Assembly: GCA_037039685.1 (NCBI GenBank)
Contig: JAWNGF010000001.1
Span: 4,092,001-4,156,000 of the forward strand
DNA length: 64,000 nt
Direction of reading: 5' to 3'
Source of the DNA: Ceratobasidium sp. AG-K
Taxonomy: Eukaryota; Basidiomycota; Agaricomycetes; Cantharellales; Ceratobasidiaceae
Below the pieces are notes generated by a model. The model searched no databases, was not told the DNA's origin, and worked only from the letters and a program-made list of their open reading frames with translations. Positions 10,361 through 23,325 of this stretch are shown piece by piece; position 1 is the stretch's first letter, and the number at the start of each line of letters is the position of its first letter. The position numbers and the translations under genes were made by a program.

Positions 10361-12247
10361 ATGTGCGGAATCCTTGGACTGTTGCTCCATAACCCAGCAG
10401 GACACGCTGCTACTGAAATCTGCGAAGGACTTAGTCTGCTTCAACATCGCGGCCAGGATGCCTGTGGTATCGTTACTTGCGGACGAGGAGGTCGGTTCTA
10501 TCAATGCAAGGCGAACGGTATGGTCCGCGATGTGTTCGATACACGAAGCGTTGAGTCATTGCTCGGCTGGATGGGTGTAGGACATGGTCAGTATCGTAGG
10601 ATTGCGCCTCATGCTATCCGCCCCTTATGTCGTTGCATAGTTCGATATCCTACGGCAGGCTCTTCAGCTCATGCTGAGGCTCAACCATTCTATGTCAACT
10701 CACCATACGGTATTGTCTTTGCTCACGTTCGTTCTCCATTTATTTAGTATACTTCGAAAACTTACCTTCTTATACCAGAATGGCAATCTCATCAACACAT
10801 CCGAGCTTAAACATTTCCTCGATGCTGACGCTCATCGTCACATCAACACCAACTCAGACTCGGAAGTCCTGCTCAACATTTTCGCAAATAATCTCCAAAA
10901 GACGGGCAAATTCCGTATCAACGAGGAGGATATTTTCACAGCGATCCGTGATCTCATGCATGAAGCTCGTGGCGCCTATGCCTGTGTAGCTATGCTCGCT
11001 GGGTTTGGGATTATTGCGTTCCGGGATCCCAACGGTATTCGCCCGCTCGGATTTGCTCGCCGCGGAGAGGACTGGATCGTAGCCAGCGAGAGTGTAGTCG
11101 CCGACGCAGCCGGGTTCACTGATTGGACCGACGTTCGCCCAGGAGAGGCGATCATCCTTACCCGTCATTCCAAGACACATCGACTCGTCGGACCCGATCC
11201 CTCCAAGACCCCGTTCGCCCCTGACATTTTCGAGTACGTTTACCTCGCGCGTCCCGACTCTGTCCTGGATGGAATCAGCGTGTATCGATCTCGTATGGCC
11301 ATGGGCGAAGCACTGGCGTCCGAGGTTCGCCGAGTTTTGGACGAGAAAGGCACTCATGTGGACGTTGTAATTCCTGTTCCCGACACCTCCCGCGTTGCTG
11401 CTCTGGAACTCGCCCAAAAGCTGAATCTGCCGTACCGCGAAGGATTTGTGAAGAACCGATATGTCGGCAGAACCTTCATTATGCCTGGGCAAACGGAACG
11501 GAGGAAGAACGTGCGTAGAAAGCTGAATGCCATGGCCTTAGAGTTTGCAGACAAGAATGTGTTGCTTGTGGATGGTACGTTGTTTGCTTGCATATATCCT
11601 GTGCATTTACTCATATCTTAGCATAGACTCGATTGTGAGAGGAACCACCTCCAAGGAAATTGTCCAAATGGCCAAAGATGTGGGTGCAAAGAAAGTCATA
11701 TTTGCTTCGTGTGCGCCTCCTATTAGGTCAGTTGTTTGTCCTGTCACAGGAAGATTTGGCTCACCTCATCGCTAGGCACTCTAACGTCTATGGGATCGAT
11801 ATGCCTTCTCGGACCGAACTTGTAGCACACAACCGTACACCGGATCTCATTGCCGATGCTATTGGTGCCGACCTTGTGATCTACCAAACGCTTCCCGACC
11901 TCGTCCGCTCCGTACGACAGCTCAACCCTGAAATCGTCCAGTTCGATTGCAGCGTATTTACGGGCGAATACGTTACGGGCGGTGTCTCGGAAGAATACCT
12001 CCAGCAACTTGAGGATTTGAGGAACGATGCAGCCAAGGGCAAATCCTCTAGTGAATCAGTCCCAACCGGGGAGGGCGGAAGTGGAGCAGAGGCCGCTGGA
12101 TCAGCCACCGGTGTGGCTAACGGCGTCCATGAACGCAAGGAGGTCGGTGTCGGATGTAGTGGGCCACTCAACGGAGCTGATGAGACCATTGGGTTGTACA
12201 ACAGCTGGGCAAAAGCCCCTAAGGAGGAAATAACCTCATTTTCATAG
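10361..12247 (+). CDS. ADE4: amidophosphoribosyltransferase (glutamine PRPP amidotransferase)
   Basis: Catalyses the first committed step of purine synthesis, PRPP + glutamine to 5-phosphoribosylamine. The protein starts [11 protein letters not shown]; Cys2 is the nucleophile of the class II glutaminase domain. It continues [34 protein letters not shown] and [10 protein letters not shown]. The PRTase domain has VIPVPDTSR and the PRPP loop [14 protein letters not shown] (assembled across the intron at about 11575-11626). [20 protein letters not shown] and [15 protein letters not shown] complete the core. Five exons with introns of 50-60 nt near 10587, 10730, 11575 and 11726. A low-complexity Ser/Gly/Ala insert (about 12020-12150) precedes the terminal IGLYN motif. 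All key residues are present and the gene is complete. Confidence 0.97.
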
Positions 12248-12431
12248 AGGCTAGATGTTTCTGCTTTACTACACGATACCCTCCATTGCTATAGCCTGAT
12301 TTTTGTAGACGCCCATTTTGTACTGCCAATGAATCCATGAATTGAAGTCCGACCTGAATGACGGTTTCGAAATCGGGTGTGACGGGATTAAGCGCTGGGC
12401 GGTCATTCGGGATCCAGGCTTGGTCCTCATC

Positions 12432-13112
12432 ATGCCGACCGCGACGACACCCGTTCCTTCGCTCGCAGAGGAGAGCGAGCTGCGTAAAGCCCGCCTACTC
12501 GCACTTCGGAGGAAGAAACTTGGAGACAATACAGATGTTCCAGGGTAAGTTATCTCGCCTGGATTGTTCGCGTTGTTGTTGAGCCGAAATTGTGTGGAAA
12601 GTCTTCCTCAGATTATAGAACGAAACTTTGACACTGGTGAACGAAAAATCATAAGGAAGAAGGATGCAACGGATGAAGAAGACACGATCGAGAAGCAGGT
12701 CGCCGGTCTGGCGGACATGATCATTGCGGACGATGAGGTTAAACGGCATGAAGAACTTGTACGTGTCCTTGTTTTGTTTTATGCTTAACAGTCAACTCAG
12801 CCATGAAACTCAATCTAGGACCTAACAAACATCGCGCCCAAACGACCCAACTGGGATCTCAAGCGCGACTTGGACAAGAAACTCACAAAATTGGAGCGCC
12901 AGACGCAACGTGCGATCCATGCTCTTATCCGTAAGCTCTCATCCCAAAGGCCTGTCCTTCCAAGGGTGCTAATTCGTTCCATGTGAACTCTAGGACAAAG
13001 GTTGTCTGGTCAAAAAGAGGTCCCAACCGATCTCGCCGCCACACTCAGCGCAGCGCAAAAGGCCAACGACCAAGATATCGCAGGCGACGATGCAGAGTCT
13101 GATGAGGAGTAA
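12432..13112 (+). CDS. cwf18: pre-mRNA splicing factor Cwf18/CCDC12 family
   Basis: Small spliceosome-associated protein (Prp19/NTC-linked in S. pombe; human CCDC12). Start MPTATTPVPSLAEESELRKA, then LALRRKKLGDN, LPQIIERNFDTGERK, IAPKRPNWDLKRDLDKKLTK and LERQTQRAIHALIRQRL, ending in an acidic DDAESDEE tail. Four exons; intron 1 (about 12544-12600) restores VPGLPQII. About 150 residues, the normal family size. Same orientation as the ADE4 gene, 184 bp downstream. Confidence 0.9.
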
Positions 13113-13421
13113 GGTTGCCGTGAGGCTGATACATGTAACCGCTGTACACCGCTGTCTAGTTGCTACTCTCTTATGATACGTCTTTATTTGGAACGAGTTC
13201 CGTGATATTTAGTGGCACCCGTCGAGTTTTCTCAGATGCGAGCATGAGCCCCTTCTAGTGTTTCGGAACTTATGTTTCTCATGCCTACGAGTCGTGCCAG
13301 GTATGTTTGAACCAACTCGACACACCACCTGGCCGAATCATAAGAATGCATATCTACTGTGGTTGACAATCAAGCATTTAAACTATTCACCGCATAAATT
13401 ACACAACTCGACCCCTCCGGT
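13113..13421. other. convergent intergenic region
   Basis: 3' flanks of the Cwf18 and Trs120 genes, which face each other. Nothing else seen. Confidence 0.5.
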
Positions 13422-16400
13422 TCATTCGACAATGACCGTAACCTCCGCTACTTCACTTCGCACCATGGTCGCCATCTCCAAAGCATCAAATCCGGCGTGG
13501 CGAACGGTTGCAATAAAGTTATACTGGCCGGAAGCCAGGAAGCAAAGCCCGACCTCGCGGGCCTCGTTCTCAGACTGCACGATACCCAGGGGGATATCCG
13601 CGTGCGGTTCCTGGAATAAAACATGTTCTAATGGGGTTTCTCGGGAAGGTCTGATGTTGAGCAACAGTGGAAGGTGGCAAGCTATACGATTGGGTATGAT
13701 TAGTACAGGTAAGCGTCGTAGGTGTGTGAACTGACAGGTAAGATTCTGGATCTCGGTCCGGATATGAACAAATTCGTTCAAGGGAACATGGTACGTGCTA
13801 CTTCCAGACGACTTGATTTCAATGTCGTCCTCAGTGCTATTGGGTACAATCGAGAGTTGAATTGTAATGTCTTCAAGCCGGAGTGTCTCTAGCATTGGTA
13901 GCGTTAGACGCTGCTGCCTTAGCGAGATCTCTCCTGTACGTCCAGTTCCGGGCTAGATGCTGGTCAGTTGTGGGGAACTACAAATGGATGAGAATTGTTC
14001 ACCTCATTCCAGCGTGCCTTGACGATATCGAACAAAGACTCTCGGTACCAGAAGAGTTCTTGCTGAGTCGGTGTAAACCCGGTTTTAGATACAACAAACT
14101 GGCGATCTGATAGAGTTGGTATATCGCGAGACACTTGATCGGGTGTTAATAAAAGCCGGCGGACGGGAATCGTGATCCTGTCAAAAATCCATGTAAATAG
14201 TCAACTTTGAAGTATATGCTGGTAGACTGACCGGGATGTTGCCCCCGGAGCAACTAAGCGCGTTGTAGATGCTGCGTCAGTTCCTGTTGCCGTGCCTTAG
14301 CGTTCATACCTAAAGCTATAAACCAGCACACTCACCCTCTTGCGTTCGTTCAAATGTGACCTCAAACGGCTGTCCATACAGATTCTTGACGTCTATCATA
14401 AACAAGCACCACATTTTGGTGGATTCGCCAGATGATAAAGTCCCGGTGTGGGGCACGATATCCATGGCATGACACTCGAGTGTATGATAGACAGTGACGA
14501 GAAGAGGGTATGTCAATGAGCGTAGAAAGAATGATTCTGGCGCCGGCGTTTGGTCCCGACGAGCGAGCGAATAGTGTATACGCATTGTTGCGCTAGTGCT
14601 AAAAGCCTTGTGGTTTCAGATGGTGCAGTTTCGAAACCTGGATCAACGCACCATCCTTCCTTCCCAAGGCATGTTACCCATATGGGCATTTTTTGCCTGG
14701 GGGCCAAGCTAGTACTCGAGCTACCAGCGCCTTCGAGGTCCCATTTAAGTACCGGTCTGTTTACCAACTCGTACTCGGTCTCGTACGCCTCGGCTACAGT
14801 GAGCTCCCCCTCTGCCAGCGCTTGCTGCAATGGAGGAAGGGTCGAGTCCTCGAATGACATTCGTAGAAAGTCGATCGGCAAAGAAGAAACGTTTTCTACA
14901 GTCAGACGTATGCGGAAGCTATGGAGCTAGAGTTACTAAAGGCGCTACATGTGAGCAGGTATTCACGCACCATTCTCCCGCATACAACATCAACGCGCCA
15001 TGCGTTAGCGAAGTTCTCCGCACCCTCAGCAAAGGAAGCTGTGGTATAACTCGACACTCCAAATACTCCTCTTTGCGTTCAGGCACTGGGGTTCCGGCCG
15101 ACAATGTATTCCTTCGGCGAGCGTCCAACCCTGTCACTTTGACACGTACGAGCTCATCCATCCGGTTGCTTCGCCTCTTGTCTGTGCTCGCCTCTTGAGC
15201 CTCGGATGCAAGCGGTAAAACAAACTCTTTGGGGTGCTGTTGGGTAGCTGAACCATGCATCCTCGTACGGTGAGTATCCCGGATCCGAGTGGAGTACAGG
15301 TAATGTGTTTGACATGAAACGCGTTAGCAGGAATGAGGAGCGAGACGGGCGCAGTTTGGATCGGCGCTCCTGTGGTGCTAAGATTCGAACATCAATCCCA
15401 ATAGCCGGGAGAATCACTTATGGCGCATACCTGAGTGATAGACTCTGAACTTCCAGGTCGAAGGCGAATGGATTTTGGAGTGTAATGGCAAACTCAACCG
15501 TTTCGTTTTGTATGACAACTGCCTATTTTAGTCCTGTCAACAACTAATTCAAGGAACGGAGAGATTCTACTCGCCTTGGTATTACCCTTTCGTCGTGCTC
15601 GGGGGTCAAATGAGTACCAAGTGGCCGCATTTCGCGCACTATCGTTCTCGGACGGGGCGAGGTCCTTCCATGGACGTTCCACTGGCATTCGGTCACTTAT
15701 AGCCCTGGTTGGACATGTGTTAGTCCGCGAATTCGATGAAAACGAGCGCATCAGCGTACGGGACGACTTCAACGCTAATTACCGGTTTCCAGGACCAGAA
15801 GTCAATCTTGTGGGCATCCCCACGCCGATGAGCAGTGGCCAAGGACTTGGAAGCGAGGGTATATAGATGATGCTGGTCACCCGGGCCCATCCACGAGTTG
15901 AGTTGTCGCAAGCTCGTGAGGGCCAGTTGTGCAACGGCACGATGATCTGAGAGTAAATAATTAGCTAAACAAGGGCGCATACATGCAGGCGTCGACTCAC
16001 CTGGCAACGCCTCTGCAATCTGAACAGCCTCTCTTACCACCCCAACCTGCACCTCGCGCCAACCAAACCGGGGTGCCTCCAACTCGATATCATCCTCATC
16101 ATCACCACCGCCGCCACCCTCGTCCTGGCTAGCTTGCACCCTTGACACATCAATTCCATGAATCTCGCACACATACTTGACGATGCGCAATATACTCTCG
16201 TTGCCTTCAGTAGTCTCTGCTATCCGTACCCCAACCTCGCCTGTGTTCTCGCTCGCGCCCGTCCCTTGCCATTCAGGTGCGTTAGGTCCACCCGCGAAGC
16301 TCATCCTCCCCGCGCCTGCTTCTTCTCGCGAGCAAATAATCAGGTCCACAACGCAGGCCAGCAGTTCCCGCAGAATGAAGACTTCCTTGCGTCTGAAACC

Positions 16401-18279
16401 TAGGCACGCATACAATGTCGCCATCTGAGTCAAGGTGCGTATTCGGTCTCGAGGTTGAAGATGCTGCAACCACGGGCCGTGAGCCTGTCCTGCCACATTC
16501 GCAATCTGCGCACGGGATATCTGGGTAATGGTACTCATGCGTAACAGAGGAGCTAGAGGAGCGGTCGGGCGATCGGACAGGCTGGAGAGAGTAGGCCCAA
16601 GGTTTCGCGTAGGGTCGATACTTGCGTCTAGATTTTCCGATTTCGGGTTGACACCCTTGTCTGCAAGGCTTGCAAACACAGGGGGGATTCCTCCACGCAC
16701 AAGGATTCCAAACGCGACTGGTCCCCAGCCTTTAGCGCTCCAGATATTGAACAAAAGTGTGCCGGTGCGGAGTGCCGCTTCGGTGTAGAGAAGGGCCAGC
16801 AAAGAGTGTTCAGAGTCTGCTGTAACAGGAGCTGTATCCGACAAGGGCGTCGCAGGATTGCATTTCCAGTAAAGTGCGACTGCTTGAGACAGTCGGTCCA
16901 GCACATCGGCCCATGGTTCTCTAGTGCTGGTGGCTGCCATTGAAGTGTTCTAGGTGGCGTAGGCGCTCAGAACATTTGTTCCCGATACTGGGGAGTACGG
17001 CTTACCAGACCATCGCCCTGAGACCACGCGTCCAGAATGATTGCTGTTGCATACCCTTCAAGCGCAGACGCATGCCACGCATAATCAATAGGTAACTTGA
17101 ACATCGTAATCGCCTCGTTGTACCTTGTCGCGCATTCAGTCGGGAGAAATTAGAGCAACGAGTCGCACGACCCACCAAGCCATAGCATCCGTCAGCTTCC
17201 CACTTAGCAGATACAAATCTCCCATCATCTTGCCAAACCGTCCAGTGGGTGGTGAAATCCCACCCTTTTTCTTGCTCCCAGCCGTTCCGAGGTTCATGGT
17301 CGATTGCCGTTTGGGCGGATTGGGGCGAGGTGCGAGAGCGGGTCCTGCGCTGTATTGGTGTTGGGGTTCACTCATTGACCGGGACAGTGGTCCGCTGGAA
17401 ACCATGCCGTGCGCGCCAAACGTCAGCCCAGGCGTGGCTGGGTTCTCAGCCACACCCAGCGTAGGGAATATGCCTCCAGATAATGCATCCAACCCGGCAG
17501 GTGTTTCCAAGAAGGTGGCCTAGCACAAGTGTGAATACAGAATCCTGACATTTATTCGAACAGGACGCGCACCTACCAGACTTCCAAACTCCCCGAATAC
17601 GGCTCCACATAGCTCGGCGAGAAGGGTTCCAAGGTAGAACCGCTTGCTGTGTCCAATTTCGCTTGGGATCACGACAAGTCCGGGCAGCGTGTCGCCCACA
17701 TTGATGTTAACCTGCCCGCCTCCGTCTCCTGAACTTTCACCATTCGCATTTGGGCCGTTTTGAGGGTAGGCCTCTTCAAAGGCGAAACAACGCGTAGCAA
17801 GCGGAAAGGCTGACCGGACAGAAAACAATTCAGATAGTCGCGCGTTGAACTCTGCAAGGATACCAGAAAGTGAAAGAGAGGCTGGAGGGTCCATCTCGCC
17901 TTTTTGTGGAGGCGGTTGGTATGAGCAGTCTGCGATGCCAATCACCGCGAGCGGAAATGCAGATGGTCGAAATAACGAAAGAGAGCCATAGTACTCGGGT
18001 GGCGGGTGTGATGGATAGGATAGATGGATATATCCTGTGGATAACGTCGAAGGCATAAATCGCGCTATATTAATTCCAGTCAGTGGACGAGGGTACATTT
18101 AAGACAAACCCTAACGCACCCCGATCCTCCCTCGGATCCGGGGGAATATCATCCAGCCTGATATGTTCAAAGGACCTAACAACAGCTGACCATTTATCGA
18201 ACGTAGATTTTCGAATGGGTCCGACTGGGATGAGTAGAATGCGGACATGTCCTAGCGTTGCGAAAGGTGCGGTTTCCAT
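13422..18279 (-). CDS. TRS120: TRAPPII complex subunit Trs120 (TRAPPC9-like)
   Basis: Large subunit of the TRAPPII guanine-nucleotide exchange complex for Golgi Rab GTPases. The start METAPFATLGHVRILLIPVG and FDKWSAVVRSFEHIRLDDIP match the Trs120 N terminus. Next come GYIHLSYPSHPPPEYYGSLS, GRFGKMMGDLYLLSGKLTDA (TPR-like trafficking region), WADVLDRLSQAVALYWKC, ATLYACLGFRRKEVFILREL and a C-terminal series of Ig-like segments such as LPIDFLRMSFEDSTLPP. It ends EVAEVTVIVE. More than ten exons. An apparent frame change near 15240-15310 is resolved by an intron between FMSNTLP and HPKEFVLP, so the gene looks intact, with about 1300 residues. Head-to-head with DPM2, 226 bp apart. Confidence 0.92.
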
Positions 18280-18505
18280 TCAGTCTCTTGACAGTTTCCA
18301 GGTACCAGTTCACTGGATCCTGGTGCACTCGTCAATAATCGCGTAGTATCACACCCGATAATCGTGTCCGCTTTAAGCAAACGGTGGTGGATCGTTATGG
18401 GTTCGCGCGCAGCAGCCCGGCGCTTGTTCCACTTGTGTAATCACAGTCTCCACGTCGCGACGTCTCAGCATAACACTCTACACAACTACATCCCACTTAT
18501 TCATC

Positions 18506-18862
18506 ATGGTACGCACACACGCACACTTTTCGGATTATTTCTGAAACCCGCACAGGGAACCCCCGACAAGGCGCTGGGAGCCATCATGCTGCTCGTCGCA
18601 GCATTCGTGTTTGTATACTACACTACCTGGGCGATCATCCTCGTACGTCCTAGCTCTTGGCGACTTCCCAGCTAACCCCCAATAGCCCTTCTTCCCCGCC
18701 GACCACGCGCTGCAATCTGTCTTCCCACCGCGAGAATGGGCAATCCGACTGCCAGCGTTCATCCTCTGTGTCGGCCTCGCAGGAATCGGTTCGTTTATAG
18801 GCATGGTCATGGTCAAGGAAGGACGGAAACAGCGCGCTAAACTGGCTGCGCGTACTGCCTAG
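18506..18862 (+). CDS. DPM2: dolichol-phosphate mannose synthase regulatory subunit DPM2
   Basis: Small ER membrane protein that stabilises the Dpm1 catalytic subunit, which makes dolichol-P-mannose for N-glycans, GPI anchors and O-mannosylation. The coding sequence begins with an exon consisting of the ATG alone (18506-18508). A 47-nt intron follows (18509-18555), then GTPDKALGAIMLLVAAFVF. The upstream frame without splicing has no ATG in phase, so splicing is required. A second intron follows AIIL; PFFPADHALQSVFPP then lies between two membrane helices. The end is basic (KEGRKQRAKLAARTA). About 88 residues, the expected size. Confidence 0.88.
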
Positions 18863-18976
18863 ACGAATAATTATTGTACTGCGGTTTTGGTAGAGTGCGA
18901 TGACATGATGCAAACGAGGCGAAACTGTAAGAGAAATCTGGGTCTGAGAAGCAACAATCCAATCCGAGAAGCGAGG

Positions 18977-19423
18977 TTAATCTTCGTCGCTATCAATGCC
19001 CGCAAGGCGCCGTGACGAAGCAGTCGGACGAGTGCTTGCTTGCGCCTCATCACAGGCGTCAATCCAACTCGAGTAAACGTCTATAGGCTCGGACAAGTCT
19101 ACCCAACGATTATTAACCATCCGACCAAAAAGTCGAGCAACTTACGATGGATTTTAGTCTGGTACGTCTGCGCACAGATTTTACAGCTCAAGTACCCGAG
19201 TCCTTCCTTCTTGTCAATCTTGCAAGTCACACTACTCCTAGTCAGCACACGCCACAAGAGTTGAACAAGTGCTCACCTCTTCTCATGATGGCAAAACAGG
19301 CAATTAAACGTCGTGTCTAGACCGGCGATCAGCTCGAATTCAAGGCCAATCGACCCAGAAAGACATACCAAGAGTCGGCTTGATCCTCGACTGGGGCTTT
19401 TTCGAGCTCTTGCGCTTTCCCAT
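18977..19423 (-). CDS. ELF1: transcription elongation factor ELF1 homologue
   Basis: Small zinc-ribbon elongation factor that travels with RNA polymerase II. Exon 1 encodes MGKRKSSKKPQSRIKPTL, the invariant basic N-terminal tail. After an intron comes DTTFNCLFCHHEKR, then VTCKIDKKEGLGYLSCKIC. The two CxxC pairs bind zinc. The end is AQTYQTKIHHLSEPID-like (here LSEPIDVYSSWIDACDEA), closing with GIDSDED. Four exons, each too short to look convincing alone. About 100 residues. Confidence 0.93.
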
Positions 19424-19681
19424 GGCGGCTCGTACAGGTGGTGGATGAGCACACGATGACCTACTCTCGAGCCATCCAACTTGGCGCCCGAGGATGAATC
19501 ATCCGGCGCTTATTCATACGATCGACACCCTCACACCAGACATTCCAGTAATAACGTTGAATAAATTACTTCCGGAACAAAGCATATGCGCAACCTTGCC
19601 TACTCGAGGCGTTTTTAAAAAAAGTTCAGAGCAAGTAGGAAGAATACAAGATAAAGTGCAAACATAGATCAAAAAAGAAAA

Positions 19682-22600
19682 CTATCGCTGAGGGTGGTAT
19701 GGCTGCATAGGTGGGAACCCGATTCCGTTGACGACTGCACTCGAATGTCCGGTCCCCATGTACATTTCTCCGAAACCTTGCATGGGGTTGTACACGGTTT
19801 CGGTCATGGGTTGTTGTAATTGTGAAAAGAGTGAGTTCCAGGGCTCGTGGCCTCCACCTACATCATTGTCAGCACACGCACACACCCAATCGACATGGAC
19901 CCACCCATTTCGTACGGCAACCCATTTGGCATTCCGATACCGGACAACATCCCATTCGAGTCGACGACAAACCCATCGGCGGGTAAGGTCTGGTCCAGCA
20001 TATTAATCACCTCCACGCCCGCCGTTGGGTCCAACTCGACCTGGGACAACGCCGGGTTGACATTCACGTGCGGTCCAGTGGGGTTGTACCCAAACGGTGA
20101 GTCTTCGCTCCCAGAATAACTCGCAGCGGAGACCGAATCACGGTCTCGTTCACCTTCGGCCGTGTCTGGTCGGGGTACGACCGTTCCACGAGGGAGGTCC
20201 GAGAGGGCGGGAATCATGCGCTTGGATGCGACGAATACGCCTCCGCCGGGTCGGGATGCGTCTTTGCGGAACTCGAGTCCACGTAGCGCTTCAGGTGCAC
20301 GAACGTTGTGTACGCCGACGGTGGGGTTCAATCGCTTGTCGGTCGTGCGAGATGGTTCGGGAACACTCTGAGTAGCCTCGTACAACAGGCAAATAATCTC
20401 GGCCGTCTATACACCAGTAAGCACCAACCAATCACATCCATGTATACACTCACTTTTCGCCGCACAGGCATATGCCCCGGCTCAATCGCCGCCTCCCACC
20501 TCTGAATAGTGTCCCTGAGCTTTCTCAACTTGACCACCGCATCTGGATCTTTCCTCCTCGCCCAACCATGATACTACAATCACATGAGCTTCCCGACACG
20601 CCCGATGTCATTAAACTCACTTGAATAAGGGCCGCAGCAGTCGCCGCATACCCAACCATGTAGCAGCAATCAAACGCGACTTCGTTGGCGTCCATCGCTA
20701 GCCACTCGATCGCATCCCGGCTCATTCGAACTAACCCGGTCATGCGCTCGACCGTTAGACTGAATTTGAGGTGGGCAGGGCACGAGTACGAGATGCGCAT
20801 AAACACGCGCCAGAACATCATGCACACGCAAGTGTAGAATAGGTGCAGCAGTCCAGCTTGGATCGAGGCGGTTGCGGGGTTGTTGAAGGCGAACGCTGGG
20901 GGGAGTTGGTGTCGCCATAAGTCGAGATCGGCGAGCAGAGTTTCGAGTATGCTGTCTCGCGCATGTAGGAGGCCCGTTGGACTGTTGATAATCAGTACAC
21001 GAACTTCCTGAGCCTGTGAGAACTGACCTATATATGCTCTTCAACACCCGCCCGAGCAAAATACTAAGCTTGACCAGCTCGCCCATAAACTCCATCCTCA
21101 ATCCCTCTGCTTCATCCGACCTCGGAAGCCGTACATCGCAGTCGAGCACATTGATCGTGAGGGGATGTCCAAACGACGCGCATACCTGTCGGAAGGGATA
21201 TCGGAAAAGCCGAATCGATAATGCGAAATTGGAAATCCGCAAAGAATGGAAATTCGTCAGCAAGTCACGAGAAACCAAAACAACAAAACCATGAGAAACG
21301 AGCGATAAACCCATGAGAAACGAGAAACAAAACCACGTGGGGAATCATTGAGCAATAAACATGTGCACGCCATCCAAGAACACGAGCCAACGACGCAGGC
21401 TCGCCACCAGATGTATGAGAGGATCGCCAAGTGTACCAGGAAAGCAGGACAAATGGGGCAACTCGAGGGCAAGAAGCGCGATACGGAATTGCATTCAGTC
21501 AGGGCCGGTGTCGCCGGACATGCGTAATCCGTCTATGCGCGCGGAACGTCATATGCACTTGACTCGAGCGTCCCAGTACCATCTCCAACGTTCGCGCGCA
21601 TTCACCGGCTTCCGAGTCCGGCTATACACGGTCAGACGACTGCCCTTTAACTTTGCAACCCTTGTGGAAGTACCCTGGACGTCATCATCCCATTCATCGA
21701 TGCCCTGCCAATCCTCCCTGGGCCACCCCTCTTGGTGTTAGGAACGCGCGTGGCATTCATATCGCCACCTTGCGCAGTCCCGCCAACCATGCGCAGCCAA
21801 CCTTGTGCCAAGCTTCTAGCCAAACTCTCCGTCCGTGCAAGTTCCGCACTCGTTCAATGCGGATGCGGGCCCGAGACAGACACCGCCTCAACCCTGGTGT
21901 AAATCTGACCAAGAGCGGGTACAGCAAATAGAGCCAAGGGCAGGACCATTCTCACGCGTCGCATGAAATACGAAGCAGCGAGTAAAAAATGAGCCGGACA
22001 AATGCAGGCAGAACAAAGAGCCGGGAAACGGACAACAAGCTCACCAGCTATCGACAATGACGCAGGCGCTCCACAGGCGTCGTCGGAGCTCGAGGTCGGT
22101 CTGGACGGCTTCTGCGCGGTGCATGCCTAGATCTTGGGCCTGAAAACAATTAGCTTAGCCAGGGGGAACGGATAGGAGCATACCATTCGAATAGCCTTGA
22201 GACAAGCGAGATTAGCTAGAGCAAAGCGACAAACAACGTACTTACCGCACCCGCCCGTAACCACGCGCGCTTGTCGCGTTGGGCACACTGACGCTATGGC
22301 AATCGCCATTCATGGACAGAATGAGCAAGGCTTGGACATTGGCGACTGAGCTGACACTCAGGACGTCCTCGTTGCGCATAACCGTCTGCAAGGTCGAACG
22401 CAACGCCTCGAATACACCCCGCTCCACCCTGCGTGAACAAGCCGCCGCCAGACACATCGAGTAGAGTAACACAGGGGTCGGAGCAGGCGAACGCACAAAC
22501 TCGTCGCGGGTGACGACACAAAACGTGGGGGCAACGTCTCTAAAGTACGCATTGATCAGGTTCTGCAGCGTCTCGCGCTCTAGGCGGTGCTCGAGGGGCT

Positions 22601-23325
22601 TGGGCAGGGGAGACGAGGCCTGCTGGGACGTCGAGGGCTCGAGGACCTGGATGAAACCCTCGCCCGAAGCGCCCACCTGCCAAGTCTGGTGGTAGCGCGA
22701 GTCATAGTTTTCCATTGTGCGCACGGGGATGGTCGCTGTGGAATGGACGAGAAACGAGAGAGATGTGGGCCCGAAGATCTTGACTTCGCCCTTGGACTGG
22801 GGCTGGGGCTGCTGGGGATGGACTGGGTGGGAGACGTGTGTGTCGAGACTGGGGGTGGGCGGAGTCGTCTGTGGGCGCGCCTGCTCTTCCTCCATGCGCT
22901 TCTTCTTGAACCGTGTCTCTGTAATGGGCAGGAAGAATGTGCAGTTGAACGAGTATTGCTTGCAGTGCTGGCAGATTGGCGGGTCCGTGTCGGGCAGCAC
23001 ATCGCAGCTGCAAAGCATTAGACAAGCTAATGACTGGGCAGTAGACTCACCGAATCTTTTTGCGACGACAGGGATCGCACGCCCGCTGCGTCTTGGTGCG
23101 TTTCGACTTGGAGTTTTCGTCACGGGGGGTGGGCGCAGCGCTCGTGCTCGTACTCGGAGCCTCCTCGTCCTCTTCCTGCTCGGGTGCACTGCTCGCAGGG
23201 CGCTTGCGAGTCTCGTGGTCATCGTAAAACCCCGGTTGCCCCTGCCCCTGCTGGTACGGATAGTTTGGATAATACGGCGTCGAAAAGGACATGGTCGTCG
23301 CGGTGGGCGTTGGAGTCCGAGACAT
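19682..23325 (-). CDS. Zn2Cys6 fungal-specific transcription factor (two apparent -1 frameshifts)
   Basis: Nuclear DNA-binding regulator. The binuclear zinc cluster reads RACDPCRRKKIRC, then CQHCKQYSFNC after an intron. A basic TETRFKKKR linker follows. The middle-homology (fungal_trans) domain includes LQNLINAYFRDVAP, LLILSMNGDC, AIRMAQDLGMHRAE, ELRRRLWSACVIVDSW and a helical block FWRVFMRISYSCPAHLKFS. The C terminus is Gly/Pro/Met-rich. Oddities: the frame into AWLRAGA jumps by -1 in GCGCGCG at about 22265-22270. WYARSFGHP likewise needs one extra base in GCGCG at about 21176-21182. The intron between them (21186-22044) is 859 nt, about fifteen times the local norm. Target genes are unknown. 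Confidence 0.88.
21289..21324. repeat. short direct repeat in the long intron of the transcription factor gene
   Basis: A 14-bp word (ccatgagaaacgag) occurs at 21289-21302 and again at 21311-21324, i.e. a 22-bp period, with related GAGAAAC words on each side. It lies inside the 859-nt intron. Confidence 0.8.

Noticed and set aside
15230..15320. Frame change in the C-terminal half of Trs120
   Set aside because: A GT-AG intron between FMSNTLP and HPKEFVLP restores one continuous frame.
21495..21690. Possible C/D snoRNA in the long intron (ATGATGA and CTGA words on the minus strand)
   Set aside because: The two boxes are about 180 nt apart and lack a terminal stem; chance occurrence is likely.
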